Part shown: positions 47,111 to 56,193 of the stretch, piece after piece | Layout: each line of letters opens with the position of its first letter | Position numbering within the stretch: the stretch's first letter is position 1 | Source: Bacteroidales bacterium | GTDB lineage: Bacteria; Bacteroidota; Bacteroidia; Bacteroidales; UBA932 | Assembly: GCA_017561265.1 (NCBI GenBank) | Contig: JAFZDJ010000001.1 | Coordinates: forward strand, 12,258-76,257 | Reading direction: 5' to 3' | Length of the DNA: 64,000 nucleotides | Notes under the pieces: generated by a model | Told to the model about the DNA's origin: nothing | Seen by the model: only the letters and a program-made list of their open reading frames with translations | The model's database searches: none | Made by a program: the position numbers and the translations under genes

Positions 47111-47182
47111 TTTTTTATATTTGTACGCAGTCTTCTCATAATATCCGTATCTATTATGTAGAAACATAAAAAACGAATAATC

Positions 47183-48448
47183 ATGAGACCACGTAACCTT
47201 ATCATCGCGATCACTATCGCAACATCATGCCTCATGGCCTGCGAAAAAGCAAGGCCAGCGGATCAGACAGATCCTATCATAGAGCCGGAACCAGGCAAGT
47301 CATACAGCCTTACAAAAGAACAGGAAGGAATGGTAAGCGAGGGTAATTCTTTCGCATTCAACCTGCTTGACGCCATCTACAACAATGAAAAATGGTCCGG
47401 CAAGGACTTCATGGTATCTCCTCTCAGCATCAGCTTCGTTCTCGGAGCCCTTGACAACGGCGCGACTGGCCAGACCAGTGAAGAGATCCTTACTGCCCTC
47501 GGATTTGAAGGCTGTACAATAGAGGACATCAACGAATACTGCCGGTATTTCCTTCAGGGATGTCAGAATGTAGACGAGCTTGTGGATGTCAGGATAGCGA
47601 ATGCCGTGATGGCAAATGAGAGATTCGAGCTGAAAGACAGTTTCAGCGAGGCACTCACTACATATTACGATGCCTATGTCCGCAGCATGAAGTTCGATGA
47701 TGTGGCCTTGGAAGCCATCAACAGCTGGTGCAATGAGAACACAGAAGGGATGATTCCGAAGATACTTGACGAAATTGACCCGACAGCCTGCCTGTATGCC
47801 ATCAATTCGATATACTTCAAGGGAGCGTGGGCTGCAAAGTTCGACAAGGAGAACACAAAGAAAGCTGATTTCACCAATATTGACGGAACATCAGGCAAGG
47901 TTCAGATGATGCATATGGAAGATTACTTCCAATATTCATCGAACGAACTATGGTCGACTGTAAGGCTTGCATATGGAAACGCATCATACAACATGTACGT
48001 CCTCCTGCCGAACGAAGGTGTGAAGATCGAAGAAGTTATAGATGCTGTGGACAGCAGATCATGGGAATATGCAAAGATCAGAATGACTCAGAGGAAAGTC
48101 GACCTTAAGCTCCCTGCTTTCGAGACAGAGACCGACATGAATCTGAAGGGTATAATGAACAGCCTCGGCATCCAGAGGGCATTTGACCCTGACAATGCCG
48201 AATTCAACGAAATGATAACCAATCCGAATGGAAACGTCTATCTGGGACTTATCAAACAGAAGAGCAAGATCATCGTAAGCGAGGAAGGGACAGAAGCAGC
48301 TGCCGTGACCATAGGAGGAACATTTACAACATCACTGCCGCAGCCATCAGAGCCTGTCACATTCCATGCAGACCGTCCGTTCATCTACCTGATCCAGGAG
48401 CAGAGCTCAAACGCGATCTTCTTCATCGGAGCCAAGGTCAGGTCATAA
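47183..48448 (+). CDS. Serpin-family protease inhibitor lipoprotein
   Basis: This 421-aa protein has lipobox LMAC with Cys20, then a full serpin domain (about 45-420): FMVSPLSISFVLGALDNGA, NSIYFKGAWAAKFD and the C-terminal DRPFIYLI. The hinge EEGTEAAAVT begins at 367 with small residues, as in inhibitory serpins; by counting from P17 the scissile bond is near Thr383-Ser384, with Phe381 close by. It would trap serine or cysteine proteases at the cell surface. A -7 box TATATTTG (47116-47123) precedes it. Its end overlaps the convergent isomerase gene by 6 bases. Confidence 0.92.
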   Translation: MRPRNLIIAITIATSCLMACEKARPADQTDPIIEPEPGKSYSLTKEQEGMVSEGNSFAFNLLDAIYNNEKWSGKDFMVSPLSISFVLGALDNGATGQTSEEILTALGFEGCTIEDINEYCRYFLQGCQNVDELVDVRIANAVMANERFELKDSFSEALTTYYDAYVRSMKFDDVALEAINSWCNENTEGMIPKILDEIDPTACLYAINSIYFKGAWAAKFDKENTKKADFTNIDGTSGKVQMMHMEDYFQYSSNELWSTVRLAYGNASYNMYVLLPNEGVKIEEVIDAVDSRSWEYAKIRMTQRKVDLKLPAFETETDMNLKGIMNSLGIQRAFDPDNAEFNEMITNPNGNVYLGLIKQKSKIIVSEEGTEAAAVTIGGTFTTSLPQPSEPVTFHADRPFIYLIQEQSSNAIFFIGAKVRS

Positions 48449-49264
48449 AGACAATCTTTCCTTTACATACCTCACGCTGGCGGCATATTCCTCGTCAGTG
48501 GTGAGGTGTTCTATTATCATAGGCATGGCCGGATCCTCGGCATCAGCCAGACGAGCATAAAGTTCAATATCGAGGACGCCGTCTCCGCAAGCACACTCCT
48601 GAAGCTGGAATGTATATTCTTCCTTAAGACGTATATCTTTCAGATGGCAGCTGCAGATGGTTCCATGAAGCTTCTCAAAGCACTCATGCAGGAACTCGTC
48701 ATTGAAGAAATACTTCCTGGGCGAGGTTATCATGTTCACCACGTCCAGATGAGTTCCGAACTCAACACGGTCAACATCCTCGATCAGACGCAGATATTCT
48801 TCAGGCGTGCTCGGGATCATCCAAGGCATGGATTCTATGCAGAACTTGGTATGTTTCGGCTTCGCCGCATCTATGATTTCCCGAATCATCTTCACAGCCA
48901 TATCCCAAAGCTCCGAGCTGAAATTTTCGCGATAGCCTCCATCCCATCTCGGTCCGTATGGCGTGCCGACCACATTCACGCAGCAGACAGCCCCGATCGC
49001 ATCAGCCATACGAAGCTGCTCTATCGAATAATCGATCCACTTGCGTCTCTCCTGCGGATCAGCAGCAAGAGTATTCCTCCATACTCCGACCTCGGCAATA
49101 GTCAATCCAGCCTCGTCTGCGGCCTTCTTGTACGCCATGAATGTATCTTCTCCATCCTGAAACGAGACAGGGAAATTCACCGACTTAAGGCCCAATGCAA
49201 CATGTTTCGAAGCCCAATCCTGCGGATCTGCGTGCTCCAGCTGTGATGATATTCCAAGAAGCAT
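48443..49264 (-). CDS. Sugar phosphate isomerase/epimerase (TIM barrel)
   Basis: This 273-aa protein is of the xylose-isomerase-like/AP endonuclease 2 fold. Putative metal ligands are Glu in FCIESMPWM, Asp in GTHLDVVNM, His in CSCHLKDIRL and Glu in PMIIEHL. It is the last gene of a three-gene operon (symporter, FMN enzyme, isomerase), 1 base of overlap with the FMN enzyme. It probably rearranges a keto sugar or inositol-type compound made by that enzyme; this is inference. Confidence 0.83.
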   Translation of the reverse strand: MLLGISSQLEHADPQDWASKHVALGLKSVNFPVSFQDGEDTFMAYKKAADEAGLTIAEVGVWRNTLAADPQERRKWIDYSIEQLRMADAIGAVCCVNVVGTPYGPRWDGGYRENFSSELWDMAVKMIREIIDAAKPKHTKFCIESMPWMIPSTPEEYLRLIEDVDRVEFGTHLDVVNMITSPRKYFFNDEFLHECFEKLHGTICSCHLKDIRLKEEYTFQLQECACGDGVLDIELYARLADAEDPAMPMIIEHLTTDEEYAASVRYVKERLSL

Positions 49265-50148
49265 CAGAAGTTCCTCCTATGAATTACTGTCGGGTCCATA
49301 TCATCGAGAGTGGCTACGCCTGTGCGGGCCATGATTCCTGCAAGCTCAGAAGTCATTTCATTGATTCTCTGCGCCACAGCATCAGGGCCATTCTTCAGGA
49401 GTGGCATCAGATGTCTTCCCACTGAAACCGCCTTAGCTCCGAGAGCCAGACATTTGTACACATCCATTCCGCTTGCGATGCCGCAGTCAATGAACACCTG
49501 AACATCAGGGCCTGCAGCTGAAATGATATCCTGCATGACCATGAGCGGCGGAACAGAATACTGAACCATTCCGTGATGGTGCGACACTACCAGACCGGCA
49601 CATCCGGCCTCGGCGCATTTCTCCGCATCCTTCGGACTGAGGACACCCTTCACGATGAAAGGCACACCGGCAGCCTGGACAAATTCCTTCAGCTCGGCTG
49701 TAGACTTAGGCTTCATAGGAAGGCCGAATACATCATCATAACCGCCGTTGGAATTGAAAGCATGGTCAGTGTCCATACCGACTGCGAAGCATCCCTGAGC
49801 TACTGCGTGCTCGATCTTGCGGAAGACCTCCCTGTTATCCGCATGAGGCTTGATGATCTTTATTGACCTTGCTCCGGTCGCCACTACCCTTTCAAGCTCC
49901 TCGTCCTCGCCCATTCCGACCCAATGTACGGCTCCGGCCTTTGCAGCGCCCTCTGCATATACTGACATTCCGTCCTGAGCGGAATTGTGCAGGTGAGACA
50001 GAGCCGCCGTCATCACAGGAGTATCGAATGTTTCGCCCCAGAGGGTCATCTTCGTGCTTGGAAGTACAGAATCTATATAGCGTGTCTCCAGAAGGAGTGA
50101 ATCAAAATAATCACGGGTTATGGTGTCGGGGTTTGATGAGTATTTCAT
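49264..50148 (-). CDS. FMN-dependent alpha-hydroxy-acid oxidase-like protein
   Basis: This 294-aa protein has the FMN-binding TIM barrel of the glycolate/lactate oxidase family: FIVKGVLSPKDAEKC (Lys167), the His motif VVSHHHG (His192) and DCGIASGMDVYKCLALGAK before GRHLM. The arginine that holds the substrate carboxylate in glycolate oxidase (HGARQ) is replaced: here the residues are HGMVQ, so Val195 takes its place. The substrate may thus not be a simple 2-hydroxy acid. I chose ATG 50148, 5 bases after the symporter stop. Confidence 0.78.
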   Translation of the reverse strand: MKYSSNPDTITRDYFDSLLLETRYIDSVLPSTKMTLWGETFDTPVMTAALSHLHNSAQDGMSVYAEGAAKAGAVHWVGMGEDEELERVVATGARSIKIIKPHADNREVFRKIEHAVAQGCFAVGMDTDHAFNSNGGYDDVFGLPMKPKSTAELKEFVQAAGVPFIVKGVLSPKDAEKCAEAGCAGLVVSHHHGMVQYSVPPLMVMQDIISAAGPDVQVFIDCGIASGMDVYKCLALGAKAVSVGRHLMPLLKNGPDAVAQRINEMTSELAGIMARTGVATLDDMDPTVIHRRNF

Positions 50149-50152
50149 AATT

Positions 50153-51556
50153 CTATCGTTTTGAGATTTCACTGTTTATCTGGTCCATTCTTTCGTCCGA
50201 AAGTTCGTATTTTCCGATCACGAAGATAGCGGCGAAGAAGAGGATTGCCGGGATGATGGTAACAAGAGAGAGGATTCCCTGCTCGGCAAGAGGAGTCTGC
50301 ACCTGGCTTGCAGCATCAAATCCGACCCATGCAAGCACGAGGCCGGGGATAACGCCTCCAAGAGCCATTCCGGCCTTCATGAATATGCATATGAGGGCGT
50401 TCACTATCGCTGCCACACGACGTCCTGTAGTATATTCTCCATATGTAACCACCTCTGGCACAAGAGCCCACATGTATCCTGTCGCCACAAGCACTCCGGC
50501 GCTTTTCAGGAACTGGACTGCACAAAGCAAAGGGAAACATGCCTTGAGGGACGGCACGGAAACTATTGCATACATCAGGAGCATTCCTACTATCGACACA
50601 CCGAGGAAGATCTTGAACATTCCTGCCTTTCCGACCTTTTTCTTTATCGCCGGAACGAGCGGAAGGAAGACAAAAGCTGGAATAGTTCCCAGCCACATGA
50701 ACACGGTCATCATGAAAGGCGTCGCGCCGATGTTGTATGTCATGAAATAAGAATCAGCCGCGTTGCTGATGCTCATGGTAGCGAAGGAGATTATGAAGAA
50801 GAAGGACAGGATACGGAGCGGACGGTTTCGCACAAGCTCCATCCAGAGGTCGCTTACCTTCACCTTTTCAGTATCTTCCTTGGCCATCACGATCCTTTCC
50901 TTGCTTTCGAAGAAGCAGAAAACGAGCAGGGCAAGTCCGGTAAGGGCGAATATGCTCATGGTGATGAACCATGCCTGAGCCGACTCCGGAGTATTGTACA
51001 CTGCCTCCATACGACCTGTCTCAGGATTCATGACCTTCGGAGCAAAGATGGCTATAACAAGAGGCAATGTCTTGATTATCAATCCTGCAAGATTGGCAAA
51101 GAACATCCTTACGCTGGTCAGTATCGTGATCTCGTCGGTGTCGCGGGTAAGTGATGAATTGAGGGCGCCATAAGGCACATTTATCAATGTAAAGCACATG
51201 CTCATTCCCACATAAGTGATGTACGCATAGAGGAGCGAGCCGCTGAAGCCGTTCCAGAAGCAGAGCATGGCAAATGCGGCAAGGGGAATACCGGCAAAAA
51301 GAAGCCACGAGCGGTATTTGCCCCAACGCGGATTCGCCTTGTCGATAAATGCTCCCACGATAGGATCCCAGATGACATCGATGATTCTGACAACAAGGAA
51401 CATCACAGCCGAAACACTCGGCTTGAGTCCGTAAACATTGGTATAGAAGAAAAGGAGCCAGATGCTCACCGTCTGATAAATGAGGTTCTGCGCCAGATCT
51501 CCGGCACTGAATCCGATACGCTCCCTCCACGAAAGCTTGTAGCAGCCGTTTTTCAT
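50153..51556 (-). CDS. GPH-family sugar:cation symporter (MFS)
   Basis: This 467-aa inner-membrane protein has 12 helices and the marks of the glycoside-pentoside-hexuronide family: ERIGFSAGDLAQNLIY at the start, WDPIVGAFIDKANPRWGKYR in the first loop and ALVPEVVTYGEYTTGRR in helix 9-10. Family members carry xylosides, glucuronides or melibiose with Na+ or H+. It heads the three-gene operon and has a -7 box TATATTTG and a palindrome upstream. Confidence 0.9.
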   Translation of the reverse strand: MKNGCYKLSWRERIGFSAGDLAQNLIYQTVSIWLLFFYTNVYGLKPSVSAVMFLVVRIIDVIWDPIVGAFIDKANPRWGKYRSWLLFAGIPLAAFAMLCFWNGFSGSLLYAYITYVGMSMCFTLINVPYGALNSSLTRDTDEITILTSVRMFFANLAGLIIKTLPLVIAIFAPKVMNPETGRMEAVYNTPESAQAWFITMSIFALTGLALLVFCFFESKERIVMAKEDTEKVKVSDLWMELVRNRPLRILSFFFIISFATMSISNAADSYFMTYNIGATPFMMTVFMWLGTIPAFVFLPLVPAIKKKVGKAGMFKIFLGVSIVGMLLMYAIVSVPSLKACFPLLCAVQFLKSAGVLVATGYMWALVPEVVTYGEYTTGRRVAAIVNALICIFMKAGMALGGVIPGLVLAWVGFDAASQVQTPLAEQGILSLVTIIPAILFFAAIFVIGKYELSDERMDQINSEISKR

Positions 51557-51585
51557 AGATATCTGTCAGTTATTTTGGTCGTTTA

Positions 51586-51619
51586 CAAATATAGACAAAT
51601 ATTTCAGAATACATTCTGA
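51586..51619 (-). promoter_or_regulatory. Promoter and palindrome of the symporter operon
   Basis: Minus-strand -7 TATATTTG (complement of 51586-51593). TCAGAAT-AC-ATTCTGA (51604-51619) is a perfect 16-base palindrome lying where the -33 box would be, so it is a likely operator. Confidence 0.6.
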
Positions 51620-51687
51620 TATGGCACGGAATGTGCTATATGACATATCAACTGATAGATGTTAGACATAAATATTAAACGAACTTG

Positions 51688-51720
51688 AACCGCCCGACGA
51701 TGTGACTTCGCCGGGCGGTT
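51688..51720 (-). terminator. Terminator hairpin after the esterase gene
   Basis: AACCGCCCG (51688-51696) pairs with CGGGCGGTT (51712-51720). On the minus strand it is followed by a weakly T-rich stretch; it lies 20 bases past the esterase stop. Confidence 0.65.
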
Positions 51721-51740
51721 TCCTTATCATATATGTGATG

Positions 51741-52607
51741 TTATTTCAGGACTACTGTATTGAGCCAACGCTCAAGTTCTGCACTCCACTCGCTCTTGTA
51801 GATGTAGTTGTCACCCCATCCGAAGCCATGTCCACCTGAAGGATAGATATGCATAGTAGCGCTTACCTTGTTCTCTACCAGAGCCTCATAGTACATAAGG
51901 CTGTTCTTCACGGGTACGAGGAAGTCATCTGTAGCTGCAAGGATGAATGCAGGAGGTGTGTCAGATGTTACCTGCTTCTGGTTTGAATAAAGATCGATGA
52001 GTTCCTGAGTCTGGTTGTTGCCGAGAAGTCCTTCTACCGAACCGTTGTGGGTATAAGGTTTCTCGAATGTGATCACAGGATATACAAGAATCTGGAAGTC
52101 AGGACGGGTAGCCGCATCTTTATAATGAGTTGCTGCTGTTGATGCGAGATGTCCGCCAGCCGAGAATCCCATTACACCGATATGGGTGATGCCGAGATCA
52201 GTACGCCCGCGCATGATACGCATAGCCTGCTGGACATCGCTGAGCGGAACCTCATGATGACCGCGAGGCATTCTGTATTGAAGAAGACAGCATGTGAATC
52301 CACGTGCGTTGAGCCACTGTCTGATGTCGCGGCCTTCGTGGGTCATGGAAAGCACTGCATATCCGCCGCCAGGGCATATGATGATACAGCGTCCGTTAGG
52401 GTTTCTTGCAGGATAGATTTCCAGGATAGCTTCCTGATACTGGTCTCCATGCGGATCGTTAGCTACATCATAAGTAAATGCGTTAGGAGCTCCGTCCGGC
52501 CATACCTTGATGGTTTCCTGACGTGGTCCCCAGAAGCCTCCCTGAGGCTGTGCAAGCGCGGAGAATGTCATTACGACTGCAGCAAGCACCAAAACAATCT
52601 TCTTCAT
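51741..52607 (-). CDS. Alpha/beta hydrolase, acetylxylan/feruloyl esterase-like
   Basis: This 288-aa secreted protein has a signal peptide (1-19, ending SALA). The oxyanion region CPGGGY (78-83) and nucleophile GFSAGGH (Ser149) mark the BD-FAE/acetyl esterase group; SGGHGFGWG near the C-terminus supplies His. Relatives remove acetyl or feruloyl groups from xylan, which fits the xylan genes elsewhere in the window, though this gene is about 40 kb from them. Confidence 0.85.
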   Translation of the reverse strand: MKKIVLVLAAVVMTFSALAQPQGGFWGPRQETIKVWPDGAPNAFTYDVANDPHGDQYQEAILEIYPARNPNGRCIIICPGGGYAVLSMTHEGRDIRQWLNARGFTCCLLQYRMPRGHHEVPLSDVQQAMRIMRGRTDLGITHIGVMGFSAGGHLASTAATHYKDAATRPDFQILVYPVITFEKPYTHNGSVEGLLGNNQTQELIDLYSNQKQVTSDTPPAFILAATDDFLVPVKNSLMYYEALVENKVSATMHIYPSGGHGFGWGDNYIYKSEWSAELERWLNTVVLK

Positions 52608-52677
52608 AATTATGATTTTTAGTGTTATCGATTATTCTATTGACACATTGTCACTACAAAGTTAATTAAAGATTTGT

Positions 52678-52685
52678 TATCTTTG
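52678..52685 (+). promoter_or_regulatory. -7 box directly before the start codon of the UDG-family gene
   Basis: TATCTTTG ends 5 bases before ATG 52691. Since transcription starts about 7 bases past the -7 box in this phylum, the mRNA may have no leader. AAAGAT-TTGTT-ATCTTT (52668-52684) and TGACA-CAT-TGTCA (52641-52653) are perfect short inverted repeats here. Confidence 0.55.
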
Positions 52686-52690
52686 CATCT

Positions 52691-53293
52691 ATGGCAAAAG
52701 AAATCACACCTGTGGAAAAGCATCCTTTGGAACCCTTCCTTCCAGAAGGGGCTCGAATTCTTATGCTAGGAAGCTTTCCTCCTGCACGCAAACGCTGGTC
52801 GATGGAATTCTTCTATCCCAACTGGATAAACGACATGTGGCGGATATGGGGACTGATTTTCCATGATGACAAGGAGTATTTCGTGGCAGAAGAAGGTGGT
52901 AAGAAGGTCAAGAGATTCGACAGGGAAAGATGTGCGGGTTTTGCAACAGAGAAAGGTATAGCAATGTATGATACGGCCTGTGAAGTCAGGAGGCTCAAGG
53001 ACAATGCCTCGGACAAGTTCCTGGAAGTGGTCAGGGCTACCGATATTGCAGAAATGCTGGAGCGTATTCCCGAATGCCAGGCTATCGTGACAACCGGCCA
53101 GAAGGCAACTGATGTGATTGTGGAGAAGTTCGGTTGCGATGAGCCTTCTGTAGGCGAATATTCGGAATGCCATATCGGAAAAAGAAGCATAAGGTTCTGG
53201 AGGATGCCGTCATCATCTCGTGCCTATCCCCTCGCCTTGGATAAGAAAGCAGAGTTTTACAGGAAAATGTTCCGTACCGAATTAGATGAGTAA
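52691..53293 (+). CDS. Uracil-DNA glycosylase superfamily protein
   Basis: This 200-aa protein fits the UDG fold near the hypoxanthine/mismatch-type glycosylases: ILMLGSFPPA at the base-binding loop, FYPNWINDMWRIWG, and a C-terminal MPSSSRAYPL corresponding to the LPSTSxA motif. Such enzymes remove deaminated bases from DNA. The first loop has Phe-Pro-Pro rather than Met-Pro-Gly, and no usual catalytic Asp is obvious, so activity is uncertain. ATG 52691 is needed to keep the first motif. Confidence 0.72.
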   Translation: MAKEITPVEKHPLEPFLPEGARILMLGSFPPARKRWSMEFFYPNWINDMWRIWGLIFHDDKEYFVAEEGGKKVKRFDRERCAGFATEKGIAMYDTACEVRRLKDNASDKFLEVVRATDIAEMLERIPECQAIVTTGQKATDVIVEKFGCDEPSVGEYSECHIGKRSIRFWRMPSSSRAYPLALDKKAEFYRKMFRTELDE

Positions 53294-53331
53294 CAAGAAC
53301 TTACGCTAATAATCAACAACTTAAATAACAC

Positions 53332-55464
53332 ATGAGAAAAAGTATCAGATTCATTTTAGCCGGAGTGCTGGCACTGGCAGGGATGACCACAAGGGCTGAC
53401 GAGGGCATGTGGCTTCCGTCACTCATTTCACAGCGCATAACCGACATGCAGGAGAAGGGCTTCAAGCTCGACGCTGAAGACATATACAGCATCAACGAGG
53501 CTTCACTGAAGGATGCGGTCGTGCTGTTCGGACGTGGATGTACAGGAGAACTTATTTCTCCCGAGGGTCTTCTCCTTACCAACCACCATTGCGGTTACAG
53601 CCAGATCCAGCAGCACAGCAGCGTGGAGCATGATTACCTAAAGGACGGCTTCTGGGCTATGAGCCGCGAAGAGGAACTTCCTAACAAGGGACTTACAGTG
53701 AGCTTCCTTGAAAGAATGGAAGACGTCACAGAAGTAATTCTCAAGGGATATACTCCGGACATGAGCGAGGAACAGAGAGTCGAGCTGGTAAAGAACAACA
53801 GCAAGGCTCTCATAGAAGAAGCCACTAAGGACGGAAACGGCCTTAGGGCAACCGTAGAGGCACTTTACTACGGCAACCAGTACTTTATATTCATATATAG
53901 GGAATATGCTGACGTACGCCTCGTAGGAGCTCCGCCATCATCGATAGGAAAATTCGGAGGAGACACAGACAACTGGATGTGGCCACGCCACACCGGAGAC
54001 TTCTCGATGTTCCGTATCTATGCGGACAAAGACAACAATCCTGCTCCATATTCAAAGGACAATGTACCTTACAAGCCGAAGAAGTATTTCCATATTTCGA
54101 CCAAGGGTGTGCAGGAAGGTGACTTCACATTCATCTACGGCTTCCCAGGCAGCACAAAGGAATATATCCATTCCGAAGGAGTACGATATATCGAGGAGAT
54201 CGGAGATCCACATAAGATCAACCTCCGTACACTGCGACTGGACATCATGAACAAGTATCAGGGCATGAGCCAGAAGGTACGTATCCAGTATTCGTCCAAG
54301 AATGCCAGCGTATCCAATGCATGGAAGAAATGGCAGGGAGAAGTAAAGGGCATCAGGAAGATGAAGACAGTCCGTACAAAGCAGGCATTTGAAAAGGACT
54401 TCGACAAGTGGGCTCAGGGCGGCGAATTTGACGGACTCATCAGCAGGATTGCAGGGCTTTACGCAGAACTGGAACCATACCAGTTTGCAACCGACTATTA
54501 TTCGGAAACTGTCCGCACCATCGAAGTAGCCAACTTCGCGATGAGCATGGCAAGACTTTTCAACAAGGATGAATCAGGCTTTACATTCGACAAGACAAGG
54601 GCTGCAGACCTCGCTGCATCCTTCTACAAGGACTGGTATCTCCCTATCGACAAGGAGTCATTCGTAGCAGTAATGAACGAATATGAGAAGAATGTCCCAG
54701 CCGGCTTCAAGCCTGCATACTATATGGAAAAACTGGCCTCTTACGGTTCTATAGAAGCATGGGCTGAGGATATATTCACCAATTCACTCTTCATCGATCC
54801 GGCAAAGGTAGAGGCTCTTACAGCAGAGGACAGAGATGCAGTGATGGCCGATCCTGCTACGGAATTCTTCAACGAATTCCTGAAATGGTACGCGACAGAC
54901 ATCCAGCCAGTAACAACAAAGCTCAATCAGGACCTCGACCTCGCATACCGCGACTATATGCGCGGACAGATGGTATACTGCCGTACTCAGAGAGTCCCTA
55001 AGTCATTCTACCCGGACGCCAACCTTACTCTCCGTGTAGCTTACGGTCATATCAAGGGTTACTCCCCTTCTGACGGAGTATATTACAATCCTTCATCCAC
55101 AATCAAGGGCATCATGGAGAAAGACAATCCGGAGATCTTCGACTACAACATTCCTCAGCGTCTACGCGACATCTATGCTACGAAGGACTACGGCCGTTGG
55201 GCTGACTCGACAGGAGAAGTTCCGGTATGCTTCATAGCCACCAACCACACCACAGGAGGCAACTCCGGCAGTCCTGTAATCAATGCAGACGGCGACCTCA
55301 TCGGACTGAACTTCGACCGCGTATGGGAAGGTACCATGAGCGACATAGTCTTCGACCCGGAGATATGCCGCAACATAGCCCTTGACGTCCGCTACGTCCT
55401 CTTCACTATCGACAAGATAGGCGGAGCCAGCTATCTCTTTGATGAAATGACATTTACAGAATAA
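53332..55464 (+). CDS. S46-family dipeptidyl-peptidase, DPP11 type
   Basis: This 710-aa secreted serine peptidase has a signal peptide (1-22) and the S46 chymotrypsin-like fold with a helical domain. The catalytic His is in LLTNHHCGY (85-86) and Ser645 in TGGNSGSPV. The specificity residue 18 positions after the Ser is Arg663 (NFDRVWEG), as in DPP11 of Porphyromonas, which releases dipeptides with Asp or Glu at position 2; DPP7 has Gly there. It acts in the periplasm on imported peptides. Confidence 0.93.
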   Translation: MRKSIRFILAGVLALAGMTTRADEGMWLPSLISQRITDMQEKGFKLDAEDIYSINEASLKDAVVLFGRGCTGELISPEGLLLTNHHCGYSQIQQHSSVEHDYLKDGFWAMSREEELPNKGLTVSFLERMEDVTEVILKGYTPDMSEEQRVELVKNNSKALIEEATKDGNGLRATVEALYYGNQYFIFIYREYADVRLVGAPPSSIGKFGGDTDNWMWPRHTGDFSMFRIYADKDNNPAPYSKDNVPYKPKKYFHISTKGVQEGDFTFIYGFPGSTKEYIHSEGVRYIEEIGDPHKINLRTLRLDIMNKYQGMSQKVRIQYSSKNASVSNAWKKWQGEVKGIRKMKTVRTKQAFEKDFDKWAQGGEFDGLISRIAGLYAELEPYQFATDYYSETVRTIEVANFAMSMARLFNKDESGFTFDKTRAADLAASFYKDWYLPIDKESFVAVMNEYEKNVPAGFKPAYYMEKLASYGSIEAWAEDIFTNSLFIDPAKVEALTAEDRDAVMADPATEFFNEFLKWYATDIQPVTTKLNQDLDLAYRDYMRGQMVYCRTQRVPKSFYPDANLTLRVAYGHIKGYSPSDGVYYNPSSTIKGIMEKDNPEIFDYNIPQRLRDIYATKDYGRWADSTGEVPVCFIATNHTTGGNSGSPVINADGDLIGLNFDRVWEGTMSDIVFDPEICRNIALDVRYVLFTIDKIGGASYLFDEMTFTE

Positions 55465-55470
55465 ACATTA

Positions 55471-56088
55471 ATGATTATGGCACATTCGGACAATTTATCC
55501 ATAGGCGTATTCATCGACGGCGGTTATTTCGCAAAGATCGATGAGGGACTGGCAAAGAAAAAAATGGGCAAGGTCAATGTAAAAGGCCTTTTCCAATACA
55601 TCCCTGAAATGATTGCCAGGCAATTCGGCATCGACCGCAAACTGCTGTATATCACTGAAGCACACTACTATAGAGGTCGCTTCAAAGCTACTGATGCAGA
55701 AAACAGGAACCTTCTCTTCGAGGAGCGTCAGTTCGAGGATACATTGATAGAGAACGACATAATCTTCCACTACAAGCACCTTCGTCCGAATCCGTCGGGC
55801 GGAGTGATCGAGAAAGGAGTGGATACATGGTTTGCCCTGGACACATATGAACTCACACTTTACAGGGAATTCGACTATGTAGTCCTGATCAGCGGCGACG
55901 CCGACCATGAGATGCTTGCACGCAAGCTGAAGGCACTCAAGACGCATACGATCCTCATGACATGGGATCCTGCCAATACAGGATCGACATCGCGCTTCCT
56001 CAGCGAAGAAGTATGTACCCACATCGACATCATGAGACTTGCATCAAAAGAAGCCGACCTTCTGAAAAGACTTACCATTACGAAATAA
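55471..56088 (+). CDS. NYN-domain protein (LabA/DUF88 family)
   Basis: This 205-aa protein has the NYN fold, a PIN-like nuclease relative. Conserved acidic residues appear in VFIDGGYFAKID near the start, KGVDTWFALDTYEL in the middle and VLISGDADHEMLARKL after that. NYN proteins are thought to cut RNA. It begins 6 bases after dpp11 (an ATG 6 bases further in is also possible) and is followed by a terminator. Confidence 0.85.
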   Translation: MIMAHSDNLSIGVFIDGGYFAKIDEGLAKKKMGKVNVKGLFQYIPEMIARQFGIDRKLLYITEAHYYRGRFKATDAENRNLLFEERQFEDTLIENDIIFHYKHLRPNPSGGVIEKGVDTWFALDTYELTLYREFDYVVLISGDADHEMLARKLKALKTHTILMTWDPANTGSTSRFLSEEVCTHIDIMRLASKEADLLKRLTITK

Positions 56089-56107
56089 ATCTGACGATTT
56101 TTACCGC

Positions 56108-56152
56108 ACAGCCCCGTTGTACCATATATTGGCACAAAGGGGCTGTATTTTT
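56108..56152 (+). terminator. Rho-independent terminator after the NYN gene
   Basis: ACAGCCCC (56108-56115) pairs with GGGGCTGT (56139-56146); TTGT and ACAA, then CC and GG, extend the stem inside. ATTTTTGT follows. Confidence 0.85.
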
Positions 56153-56193
56153 GTCACATAATTCAAAAGTCAAACTTTAAAACGGAGGTAATC

